Source of the DNA: a bacterium
GTDB lineage: Bacteria; Electryoneota; Electryoneia; Electryoneales; Electryoneaceae
NCBI GenBank assembly: GCA_014729955.1
Contig: WJJA01000355.1
Span: 1 to 12,961, forward strand
Direction of reading: 5' to 3'
DNA length: 12,961 bases
The position numbers were made by a program, and so were the translations under genes. Each line of letters opens with the position of its first letter. Within the stretch, counting starts at the first letter, position 1. The notes under the pieces are model-generated. The model was given only the letters and a program-made list of their open reading frames with translations, made no database searches and was not told the DNA's origin. Positions 1 through 6,555 of this stretch are shown here, in pieces.

Positions 1-2
1 CA

Positions 3-1145
3 GAAGGACGGCTTGATGTTCGTGCGAATGTGGAGACGTTCAGAGGAAAACCTGCCTGGCAGTCCATCCTGGAAGGTCTTAACCAAACCCTCGACTCTGT
101 GATTGTTCCCATCAACGAAGCCTCCCAAGTCTTGACAAAGATGGCCGAGGGAGATCTTACAAGCCACATGCGCGGGGAATACCACGGGGATCACGCAAAA
201 ATCAAACGTTCCCTGAACCAAACGCTGGCGTCCATGAATGAAACCCTCCAGCAGGTATTCACTGCTTCGGGACAGGTGCAGCTTAGCGCGACCCAGGTTT
301 CCGACACCAGCCAATCGCTTTCCCAGGGTGCTACGGAGCAAGCATCGAACCTTGAAGAAGTGACCCGTGCAATCCTGTCGCTCGAACATATGACGCAACA
401 GAATGCGGAAAATGCGGTTCAAGCCACCGACCTTGCCGGCAATGCACTTGAGGTGGCAGACAAGGGAAACCGCAACATGAAACAGATGCAGGAGGCCATG
501 CAGTCGATCAATGAGGCATCCAGCGAGGTTTCAAAGATCATCAAGGCGATTGATGAGATTGCCTTCCAAACCAACCTGCTGGCACTGAACGCGGCAGTTG
601 AAGCAGCGAGGGCGGGTGTTCACGGGAAAGGGTTTGCCGTGGTTGCCGAAGAAGTGCGTAACCTGGCACAACGCAGTGCATCTGCTGCAAAAGAAACCAC
701 CGAACTGATCGAGGAATCGATTCGCAGAGTGGCGCTTGGTACCTCCATCACCGAAGAAACTGCCAAATCGTTGGATCTTATCGTGTCCAGAGCCTCCAAA
801 GTGAGTGACTTGATCCTGGAGATCTCCGAGTCCAGCGCTGAGCAGACCACGGGGCTGAAGGAACTCAGCGGAGCGTTGCAGCAGATCGACACAGTTACAC
901 AGTCCAACAGCTCTGCTGCGGAGGAAGCAGCAGCCTCTTCAGAGGAGCTGAATGGTCAGGCACAGCAATTATTGGATATGCTGCAGATGTTTACTCTCCG
1001 GGAAGGTCAGAAAGCTCTTATGCAGAATGCAAGCAGGATAAGCAAAAACGGCAACCGCCTTGTACAACCTTCGACCGCCAATGAGATCAAGCCATCGGAT
1101 GAACTGAGCATCGAAGAAGGTGATGAGCTGCTGTTTGGCGAATAG
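3..1145 (+). CDS. Methyl-accepting chemotaxis protein, C-terminal part (5' end outside window)
   Basis: Cytoplasmic half of a chemoreceptor that signals to CheA/CheW. The frame is open from base 3 (EGRLDVRANVETF...), so the GTG at 30 is internal and the true start lies upstream. The visible part begins with HAMP-like segments: the EGRLDVRA...LEGLNQTLD...VIVPINEA type typical of tandem HAMP receptors, then a second unit around MAEGDLTSHMRGEY. A long methyl-accepting coiled coil follows, with the conserved hairpin tip (FQTNLLALNAAVEAARAG...GFAVVAEEVRNLAQRS) encoded at about 550-675. The second helix returns with a Ser/Ala/Glu-rich SSAAEEAAASSEEL stretch. The C-terminus (ELLFGE) has no NWETF-type CheR/CheB-binding pentapeptide. 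Sensor and membrane segments are not visible, so the ligand is unknown. A strong hairpin lies 53 bases past the stop. The family call is very safe; subclass is not determined. Confidence 0.96.
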   Translation, partial: EGRLDVRANVETFRGKPAWQSILEGLNQTLDSVIVPINEASQVLTKMAEGDLTSHMRGEYHGDHAKIKRSLNQTLASMNETLQQVFTASGQVQLSATQVSDTSQSLSQGATEQASNLEEVTRAILSLEHMTQQNAENAVQATDLAGNALEVADKGNRNMKQMQEAMQSINEASSEVSKIIKAIDEIAFQTNLLALNAAVEAARAGVHGKGFAVVAEEVRNLAQRSASAAKETTELIEESIRRVALGTSITEETAKSLDLIVSRASKVSDLILEISESSAEQTTGLKELSGALQQIDTVTQSNSSAAEEAAASSEELNGQAQQLLDMLQMFTLREGQKALMQNASRISKNGNRLVQPSTANEIKPSDELSIEEGDELLFGE

Positions 1146-1452
1146 CTTCAACGTGTATTGAACCTCATCAGTCATGCATCCGAAAGTGCAACAGCGTGAA
1201 CAGGTTTTCATTGATGTGTTCCATCATGAAAACCTGTTTTTCATGGATTTTACGAAGAACCGAAAACCGGGACAGAAGGTGCCATTCCATGTCTCCTTGC
1301 AAAAGCTGCCTTCTGCTTTTCATATTCAGGCTCTCGCATGCCCCTGTTTCCTGCGTGATGCTATATCCTTACTTTGTCCCTGATCACGAGATGGGATGGG
1401 ATACGAGAGGATGGGGCACAACCCTGCTCACACGGTCACATGGGGGTTCATC
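1146..1452. other. Intergenic region between chemoreceptor and nitroreductase genes
   Basis: It holds the terminator hairpin at 1198-1241 and a smaller inverted repeat (AAAAGC at 1301-1306, GCTTTT at 1315-1320). A weak sigma-70-like pair is also present: TTGCAA at 1298-1303 and CATATT at 1321-1326, 17 bases apart, which could serve the nitroreductase gene. Open frames at 1174-1383 and 1196-1456 run through the hairpin and resemble nothing I know, so I do not call them genes. Confidence 0.5.
1198..1241 (+). terminator. Two-tier hairpin, probable Rho-independent terminator of the chemoreceptor gene
   Basis: A perfect 12-bp inverted repeat (AACAGGTTTTCA at 1199-1210, TGAAAACCTGTT at 1227-1238) encloses a second 5-bp stem (TGATG/CATCA) with a 5-base loop, and is followed by TTT. 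It sits 53 bases after the chemoreceptor stop codon. The U-tract is short (continuing only as C-A-T), so termination is likely but not certain. Confidence 0.65.
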
Positions 1453-2148
1453 ATGATATCAACCGTATTCCGGTACGCAGCTGTGCTGACGGTACTTTCC
1501 ATGGTTCTCTCTGTTGATGCGAGAGGAAATGATGCGGTGATCCAATTGCCGGCTCCGACATTCGAGAGTGACTATTCGCTCGAAGAAGCGATTTTTTCAC
1601 GTCGTTCGGTCCGTTCCTACACCGCCGATTCAGTCGCCCTGGAGGATCTGGCGCAACTGCTTTGGGCCTGCCAGGGGATTACTTCACCGCGCGGATACCG
1701 TGCAGCCCCCTCCGCCGGTGCCCTGTATCCCCTGGAGGTGTACGTTGTCGCAGAACGTGTGAAGGATCTGCCGCAGGGGTTGTACCATTACCAGCCGGGT
1801 CAGGACATCGGAAACCATTCCATCGAATTGATCGACCCGGAGGTTTCACTTCAGGATGTAGCCAATGCCGCTCTGGGACAGAAATGCATTCAAACTTCTG
1901 CCTGCAGTTTCATCATTACCGGGGTAGTAGAGCTCACGCGGAAAAAATATGGGGAACGTGCACGGCAATATGTTCTGCTTGAAGCGGGCCATGCGGGACA
2001 GAACCTTTGTCTCCAGGCGCAAACCCTTGAGCTTGGTGCTGTGACGGTGGGTGCTTTTCATGAAGAACCGTTACGCAGACTACTGGGTGTGGACCATCTC
2101 CCGATCTATGTGCTCAGTGTCGGAATACCGGACCATGGCAGCCGTTAG
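1453..2148 (+). CDS. Exported SagB/ThcOx-type nitroreductase family protein
   Basis: A 231-residue FMN-dependent oxidoreductase of the nitroreductase fold, of the SagB/ThcOx type that oxidises azolines in peptide biosynthesis, also found alone with unknown substrate. Residues 1-23 form a Sec-like signal peptide (hydrophobic FRYAAVLTVLSMVLS, then VDA). The enzyme domain starts at about 43 with SLEEAIFSRRSVRSY, the usual N-terminal FMN-contact motif. RAAPSAGALYPLEVYVV (83-99) and the long helix YVLLEAGHAGQNLCLQA (173-189) followed by LGAVTVGAF are characteristic of the SagB-like group. I start at ATG 1453 because a G-run (1442-1446) lies at SD distance and the signal peptide begins there; the frame is open upstream to ATG 1396, which would bury the signal peptide. 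No cyclodehydratase or precursor gene is adjacent, so a peptide-modifying role is not supported here. Fold call is firm, substrate unknown. Confidence 0.88.
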   Translation: MISTVFRYAAVLTVLSMVLSVDARGNDAVIQLPAPTFESDYSLEEAIFSRRSVRSYTADSVALEDLAQLLWACQGITSPRGYRAAPSAGALYPLEVYVVAERVKDLPQGLYHYQPGQDIGNHSIELIDPEVSLQDVANAALGQKCIQTSACSFIITGVVELTRKKYGERARQYVLLEAGHAGQNLCLQAQTLELGAVTVGAFHEEPLRRLLGVDHLPIYVLSVGIPDHGSR

Positions 2149-2155
2149 ATATGAG

Positions 2156-2186
2156 TTGACAATTCTTGGTAAGTAGCGATTTTACT
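2156..2186 (+). promoter_or_regulatory. Possible sigma-70-like promoter
   Basis: A perfect TTGACA (2156-2161) is followed 19 bases later by TTTACT (2181-2186), in AT-rich sequence just past the nitroreductase stop and about 120 bases before the beta-helix gene start. The spacing is longer than the ideal 17, so this is tentative. Confidence 0.3.
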
Positions 2187-2307
2187 TGAACATACAATTG
2201 TGTTTTTTCTGCAGCCAGGCTTGCTCCCGGTAGGAACCATGCACATACTACTTCAAGTGGACCGCTGTTATGGTCCAACCGGGGTTTCTACCGAAAGGGG
2301 GACAACA

Positions 2308-2891
2308 ATGAAATGGCACCGGGGTTTTCTATTTCTGATCCCGATTCTGTATGGGGCTGCTGTACCCGTTTCAGCCGACATCGTTTCCATTCCCACCCAG
2401 TTCAACAATCTCTCCGAAGCCCTTTGGGTCCTTTCCGAAAGAGATACGGTCATCTACGAACCGGGGATGTACGCCGAATCCGCCTCGGTTCAGGGGTTGC
2501 CTCTCACGATTGCGAGTCGTTTCCTGCTGGAAAAAGATTCCTCGTTGATCGCTACTACACGCATCAGCTACCCCGGTTCGGAGATGGCTATGCGATCAAA
2601 GTCAATAATGTCAGCCAGGATACACTGCGACTGGTAGGATTGACATTTGACAGCACATTCGCACAGACGGAACATAACCTCGCCGTCCACCTCAGCAGCT
2701 CCAAAGTGGTTTTGGAAGCCTGTCGTTTTGAGGATATGAAATGCGGTCCCGGTATCGGTGGAGGGTCCACACGAGTACACAGGTGTGTTTATAAGGCAGC
2801 GATTGGGCAGCTTGTATGCTTATTCCGTACAATTGCTAGCCCGCATATTTCACGAGTTCAAACTGCGTCAGATGTGAGGCGCGAAGGATGA
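2308..2891 (+). pseudogene. Frameshifted, truncated secreted beta-helix (pectate-lyase-fold-like) protein
   Basis: The ATG at 2308 has a good SD (AAGGGGG at 2295-2301) and opens a signal peptide (MKWHRGFLFLIPILYGAAVPVSA). NNLSEALWVLSERDTVIYEPGMYAE and LPLTIASRFLLEKDSSLIA follow, the opening strands usual in right-handed beta-helix surface proteins. That frame dies at 2637. The expected continuation (FGDGYAIKVNNV, LRLVGLTFDST, VHLSSSKVVLEACRFED, GPGIGGGS) is in the neighbouring frame from about 2574 onward. Restoring one base near the CCCC run at 2571-2574 joins the two as ...TRISYP-RFGDGYAIKVNN.... The joined product would be only ~194 residues and ends inside repeat copy 1. Such proteins usually run several hundred residues and end in a sorting domain, so the 3' part is missing. 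A sequencing error could explain the shift but not the truncation. Confidence 0.75.
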
Positions 2892-2970
2892 GGCTGTATT
2901 GCCATACCGCGAATCCTTCGCAACAAAGCAGATGACGCAGATGGGACCGCCCGAAGGGGGAATGAAAAAA
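2840..2970 (+). repeat. Dispersed intergenic repeat, copy 1 (structured, imperfectly palindromic)
   Basis: Bases 2840-2887 match 4894-4941 at 47 of 48 positions by hand count. Weaker similarity continues ungapped to 2940 (35 of 53), and after a 5-base offset to a shared CCCGAAGG...AAA end near 2970. This copy folds well. CTGCGTCA (2863-2870) pairs with TGACGCAG (2933-2940), and inside it GCGAAGGAT (2881-2889) pairs with ATCCTTCGC (2913-2921). It contains the stop codon of the truncated beta-helix gene. Same orientation as copy 2. Confidence 0.85.
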
Positions 2971-3045
2971 TGAGTTTGGCCTGGACACAATCTGTGCTGC
3001 TGAAAAACTGCATGTCGTGATGTTATCATATTGTTGCTATAGTTT

Positions 3046-3336
3046 TTAGAGAAGAAAGATCTCTTCATTCATGAAATATTCGGGATAGGATAGCAGTGCA
3101 GGAAGTCGTTGGATTTCATCCAGAATGCCGCCCCGGGGAAACTGTGCAAGAAAACCACGCGGGTCCTCTTCCGCTGCGAGTCGTGTATCCGGAGCTTCCA
3201 AAGATGCATAGGGCATGTCAAGGAGGGTCATTCTTGCGAGAGTCGTCTTCCCGGACTGACGCGGCCCCGGAATGGTTACCACCGGGTATTCCTCGGCGGC
3301 CTGCAGCAACTCATCTGAGATCAGACGTGTAATCAT
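3046..3336 (-). pseudogene. N-terminal remnant of an AAA+ ATPase of the DUF4143-associated type
   Basis: A 96-residue minus-strand frame beginning MITRLISDELLQAAEEYPVV. It has a Walker A motif GPRQSGKT (residues 24-31), then PYASLEAPDTRLAAEEDPRGFLAQFP and a Walker B-like GGILDEIQRLPALLSY (69-84). This is the standard start of the large family of ATPases with a C-terminal DUF4143 domain, usually near 380-400 residues. The family signature stops after LLSY, and the frame ends 12 residues later in unrelated sequence (PEYFMNEEIFLL). The remaining AAA+ motifs and all of DUF4143 are absent from the window. There is no recognisable SD upstream of the start. A functional product is unlikely. Its direction opposes its neighbours, and the broken end faces repeat copy 1. 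Confidence 0.8.
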
Positions 3337-3562
3337 GGGAGGAATACACTGCACTTGAGTGAATATCTCAAATTGGACTTTGAATTTTCACACATCCGGT
3401 GAATCCGCTCTTGTCACCTGCCTTCCTTCTGCCATTTTCCGACAGAATCCTCTCTCATCACGCGAGCTTTTTCGGTGTGTCTCCGGAGGAATTCTTCAAG
3501 CAGGCGCTCAGGTTTTGCCTGCATCCTGCCGATACAGAGAGGGAGAGCGAAAGGATGCCCCG

Positions 3563-4750
3563 ATGAAAAAGACCGTGCTGACCCTGCTGCTGTTGAGTCT
3601 GCTGCCTGTTGGTACGCTTCGTGCCGGCGGCAGCGACATTCGGCTCATGGAGGGCCTAGATCCCCGTATCGAGGTGCGGATTGCCGTGCTGCCGGCATCG
3701 CTGCCGCGCAGTGTCAAACGTGTCAACCCGCGCACGGTCTCCGCGTTGATGTCCACCGAACTGCTTCGCATTTACGATGTCATGGAGCTGATGCGTTTCG
3801 AGCAGATCCTCCAGGATCGGCGTTTCGAGATTGGCGAAGCGTTCGGGACAAAAGCTCAACCGGTGGTGCAAAATTCGGCCGGAGTGGATGCGCTGGCTTC
3901 GCTGGAAGTTTACCGCTGGGACACCGGCAGCCCGGGCTTCCTGATGATGGCGTCGAAGGGGTATCTCGGTGTTCGGCTGCGTCTGATCGAACCCGGCAAC
4001 GGACAGGTGTACTGGAGTGTGAACCGCCTGGCACGTACCAAGCCGGGGTTGGAGTTTCTCGATGCCGCGACCATCGAGTTTGCAAACCTCGTGCATGATC
4101 TGGACAAAGCCCTGCGTGACCGGGAATACGAGCTGACACGCATGGAAGCTTACGCTGAGCGCAAGGAAGAGGTGCTGCAAAAGCAGATTATCAAACGTCG
4201 CTCGGTGTTCGAGGAGCGCCTGGCAGAACGGATTGAAGACTCTTTGCGCGTGGTGTTGCGCGACGAAATGCTCGAACAGCCGCCGGACGAGTGGGAACAG
4301 CAGCAGGAAGCAGACCTCCGTGCCGAGCAACCCGATGCGGACGAAGCGGTAACGGAAGAGACGCCGGAGGGCGAGCAGGAGGAGATGCCGGTCTTCTTCC
4401 TGGAAGAGGATGAAGCGGGCGACGAGGGCGAAGAGCTGCAGGGCCCGCCGTCTGACACCGGTTATGATGAAGAGTTGGAAGAGGGTGCCGCACCGGAGGC
4501 CGGAGAAGGTGCCGGGGGCGAAGGAGGTGAGGAGGACATTCCGACCCTGGATGAGGGTCAGGACGAGCCCCCGGTGGATCTGCCGGATCTGTTCGGCGGC
4601 GAGCAGGACACCACCGGCGCCGATACGAGCGGTACGATTGAACTGCCCGATCTCGACTTTGACAACCTGGATGAATTGTTCGAAGAGGGCGAAGAAGAAG
4701 AGTTCGAAGAAGAGGACGAAGGGTCCGGCGGCGGATCGGGAGGAAACTGA
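3563..4750 (+). CDS. Exported protein with CsgG-like N-terminal domain and highly acidic C-terminal tail
   Basis: 395 residues, start at ATG 3563 with AAAGG at SD distance and an immediate signal peptide (MKKTVLTLLLLSLLPVGTLRAGG). There is no lipobox cysteine. Residues ~36-155 resemble the CsgG/GNA1162-like envelope fold: IEVRIAVLPA, then a RIYDVMELMRFEQILQDRRFEIGEAFG segment, then AGVDALASLEVYRWD and YLGVRLRLIEPGNGQVYWSVN. Residues ~178-236 are charged and look like a coiled coil (DLDKALRDREYELTRMEAYAERKEEVLQ). From ~240 to the end the protein is dominated by Glu, Asp and Gly. It carries two similar short motifs, VDLPDLFGG (~338-346) and IELPDLDFDNLDELF (~359-373), and ends GSGGGSGGN. A periplasmic or outer-membrane-associated role is inferred; no function is assigned. 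The frame is open upstream to 3359, but that stretch looks non-coding. A terminator hairpin lies ~80 bases downstream. Confidence 0.85.
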   Translation: MKKTVLTLLLLSLLPVGTLRAGGSDIRLMEGLDPRIEVRIAVLPASLPRSVKRVNPRTVSALMSTELLRIYDVMELMRFEQILQDRRFEIGEAFGTKAQPVVQNSAGVDALASLEVYRWDTGSPGFLMMASKGYLGVRLRLIEPGNGQVYWSVNRLARTKPGLEFLDAATIEFANLVHDLDKALRDREYELTRMEAYAERKEEVLQKQIIKRRSVFEERLAERIEDSLRVVLRDEMLEQPPDEWEQQQEADLRAEQPDADEAVTEETPEGEQEEMPVFFLEEDEAGDEGEELQGPPSDTGYDEELEEGAAPEAGEGAGGEGGEEDIPTLDEGQDEPPVDLPDLFGGEQDTTGADTSGTIELPDLDFDNLDELFEEGEEEEFEEEDEGSGGGSGGN

Positions 4751-4828
4751 CGATAGACCTCCGGGTCCGCAAGGCCCCGATCCACATACAAGTACCTTGT
4801 AGCGCTCGCGCTACCCTTGCCGCACACC

Positions 4829-4860
4829 TCAACCCGGTCAGGAACCCCCTACCGGGTTGA
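4829..4860 (+). terminator. Probable Rho-independent terminator after the acidic-tail gene
   Basis: A perfect 10-bp stem (TCAACCCGGT at 4829-4838, ACCGGGTTGA at 4851-4860) with a 12-base loop, followed by CATTTCTCTATT, a broken U-tract. A smaller GTAGCG/CGCTAC hairpin precedes it at 4799-4814. Confidence 0.65.
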
Positions 4861-4893
4861 CATTTCTCTATTGATTTCAGGAGTTCAAGCTAA

Positions 4894-5019
4894 CCCGGAT
4901 ATTTCACGAGTTCAAACTGCGTCAGATGTGAGGCGCGAAGGGAAAAACTGCATTGCAGTATCACGAGATCTTCGCCACAAGGCAGATGCCGTATAAGTCC
5001 CGAAGGCGAAAGAATAAAA
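4894..5019 (+). repeat. Dispersed intergenic repeat, copy 2
   Basis: Second copy of the element at 2840-2970, same orientation. The first 48 bases are nearly identical; the rest has diverged and lost 5 bases. The outer stem of copy 1 is lost here (TGACGCAG has become TGCCGTAT) and the inner stem is shortened to GCGAAG (4935-4940)/CTTCGC (4970-4975). A new small hairpin, ACTGC-ATT-GCAGT, sits in the loop at 4947-4959. The element falls between a terminator and the next gene, so it disrupts nothing visible. Confidence 0.8.
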
Positions 5020-5198
5020 GCGGTTCGCTTGGGAGCGAGTATCGCAAACCGGATATCAACTCCTGGTTCAGATTGTCGTTCGAATTGATTGTTTTCTTCA
5101 TCCAATTCGGGGTAAGGGACTCTCCCCTCTGTTGCTTCGCCTTGCATCTTTCCTGTCCACCCTGCACCTTGGTACCCTGACAATTTTCGATCACCAAC

Positions 5199-6185
5199 AT
5201 GACGAGACCCATGACGAACGAAGCGTTTCATGACATTCATACCGCGATGCGTCGTGCTGCGCGTGCAACGTGGCTGGTACGCAACGATGACCGTGATGCC
5301 GATGCCTGGGCGAAAGAGGACAAAACCCCGGTAACCGTGGCGGATCTTGCGGCGCAGGCATTTATTCTTGGCGCGATTGCACGCCATTTTCCCGAAGACA
5401 ACATCTTCGCCGAAGAGGATCCGGCATCGCTCGCAGATGATACCCGCGCGTCCCGAGTCCGTGAAGTCATGGAAGAGGTGCTGGGTACAACCGTTTCCAA
5501 CGGTGAAATCAACGATGCGGTCGGGCATCGCGGCGATGCGACAAACACCACGCGCTGGTTTGTCGACCCGCTGGACGGCACCAAGGGTTTTGTGCGCGGG
5601 CTGCTGTATGCGGTGGCGGCGGCGCGGTGCGTGGACGGTCAACTTGAACGTTCGTGGCTGGCCGTACCGGGGAAAGCTGAAGCGCTGCCGAGCGTGGTCG
5701 GCGGTCTCTACCACGCGGTCGCCGGCGAAGGCGCCTGGATGTGCAAACTGTCCGGGGATGATGAGCCGAGCACGATCCTGCCGCCCGATCTGCCCGCCGC
5801 CGAGGAGATCCTCGCGACCAATCTGAAGGTGGTCGGAAGTCGTGCCCACGGCGGCGCCACCCTGCCGAAACCGATTGAAGATGCCGGGATTCCGGCGACC
5901 AATATCCCTGTGGACAGCCAGGCGAAATACGCAGCGCTTGCCGTCGGCGAAGCGCACCTCTACGCACGCAAACCGAGTGCGAGTTTCGGCGCTTTCTTTG
6001 CCTGGGACCATGCGCCCGGCGCCCTGTTGTTGCAGGAGTTGGGCGGCAGGGTGACCGATATCAACGGCAAAGAGATGGACTGGATGACCGGCTCACGCCT
6101 CGAACACAACGAAGGCCTGCTGGCAACGATCAACAGCGACATCCACGACCATCTGCTGCCGGTGTTCCGCAGTACGCCTCGTTAA
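5199..6185 (+). CDS. 3'(2'),5'-bisphosphate nucleotidase, HAL2/CysQ-like (inositol monophosphatase superfamily)
   Basis: 328 residues; expected to hydrolyse 3'-phosphoadenosine 5'-phosphate (PAP), or PAPS, to AMP or APS plus phosphate with Mg2+. The motifs are in family order. KTPVTVADLAAQAFI (42-56) carries the Asp of the VAD motif. FAEED (70-74) supplies the metal-binding Glu. WFVDPLDGTKGF (120-131) is the DPxDGT motif with metal ligands Asp123 and Asp126. AFFAWDHAPGALLLQELGG (265-283) contains the C-terminal WDxAPG motif with Asp270. The Thr-Lys-Gly-Phe after DPLDG, the VTVAD form and the length favour the HAL2 branch (yeast HAL2 is 357 aa) over inositol monophosphatase or the shorter E. 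coli CysQ (246 aa). The start at 5199 has no clear SD; a second ATG at 5211 is equally possible. PAP recycling belongs to assimilatory sulfate or sulfotransferase metabolism, not to the APS-based pathway implied by qmoAB. Confidence 0.9.
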   Translation: MTRPMTNEAFHDIHTAMRRAARATWLVRNDDRDADAWAKEDKTPVTVADLAAQAFILGAIARHFPEDNIFAEEDPASLADDTRASRVREVMEEVLGTTVSNGEINDAVGHRGDATNTTRWFVDPLDGTKGFVRGLLYAVAAARCVDGQLERSWLAVPGKAEALPSVVGGLYHAVAGEGAWMCKLSGDDEPSTILPPDLPAAEEILATNLKVVGSRAHGGATLPKPIEDAGIPATNIPVDSQAKYAALAVGEAHLYARKPSASFGAFFAWDHAPGALLLQELGGRVTDINGKEMDWMTGSRLEHNEGLLATINSDIHDHLLPVFRSTPR

Positions 6186-6555
6186 ACCCGTTTCTGACTT
6201 TGCCGGTTGGCAGGAAACCGTCTTTGATAACAAATCCTCGGGCGGGGACGACTTCTCTGCCCGTCGCCTGCTCCGGCAACGCGGCGCTTGGCTGACTTCC
6301 TTTGGTTGCCGACACGGATTCACCGGATCCCGTGTCGGGTCCGGCTGCATCAGGCTCTCGCACCGATTCGCCCGACTCGTGTCGATTGACCCGTCAGCCT
6401 TTTGCATTCCACGCACGCAGAGAGCATATTTCCAGACTGATTTACGCAAGGCCGTTCGTCTGTTTAGGGAAGGGTCAGGAACGTTCGTTCCCCCGCTGTC
6501 ACACGTCGGTCGGTACGTTATCGAGTAACCTGGCAGGCATTTTTTCTGCGAGCGC
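6186..6555. other. Intergenic region before scpA
   Basis: 370 bases. A weak CGGTT/AACCG hairpin (6204-6220) followed by TCTTTG may end the nucleotidase transcript. A perfect 9-bp inverted repeat, CCGACACGG (6309-6317)/CCGTGTCGG (6330-6338), has no T-run on either side, so it is not an obvious terminator. TTGCAT (6402-6407) and CATATT (6425-6430), 17 bases apart, form a weak promoter candidate for scpAB. A plus-strand frame at 6302-6559 ends inside the scpA start codon region but has no recognisable protein character. Confidence 0.45.

Larger units (their letters stand above)
4751..5198. other. Intergenic region before the bisphosphate nucleotidase gene
   Basis: 448 bases holding two hairpins (4799-4814 and the terminator 4829-4860) and repeat copy 2 (4894-5019). 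From 5020 to 5198 I see no convincing promoter, RNA or small gene. Long minus-strand frames over this stretch are shadows of the nucleotidase gene that run on into the repeat. Confidence 0.6.

Noticed and set aside
1174..1456. Small ORFs upstream of the SagB-like gene considered as a RiPP precursor
   Set aside because: They run through the terminator hairpin, lack a Cys/Ser/Thr-rich core and leader features, and no cyclodehydratase is nearby.
3359..3562. N-terminal extension of the acidic-tail protein (68 extra residues)
   Set aside because: It would bury a clear signal peptide; the extension has no conserved features, and an SD-like AAAGG supports ATG 3563.
3656..4832. Several minus-strand frames opposite the acidic-tail gene
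   Set aside because: Their Arg/Ser/Pro-rich composition is what the reverse of Glu/Asp/Gly codons produces.
4890..6011. 373-residue minus-strand open frame opposite the nucleotidase gene
   Set aside because: No known motifs; it is antisense to a well-supported enzyme and runs into repeat copy 2.
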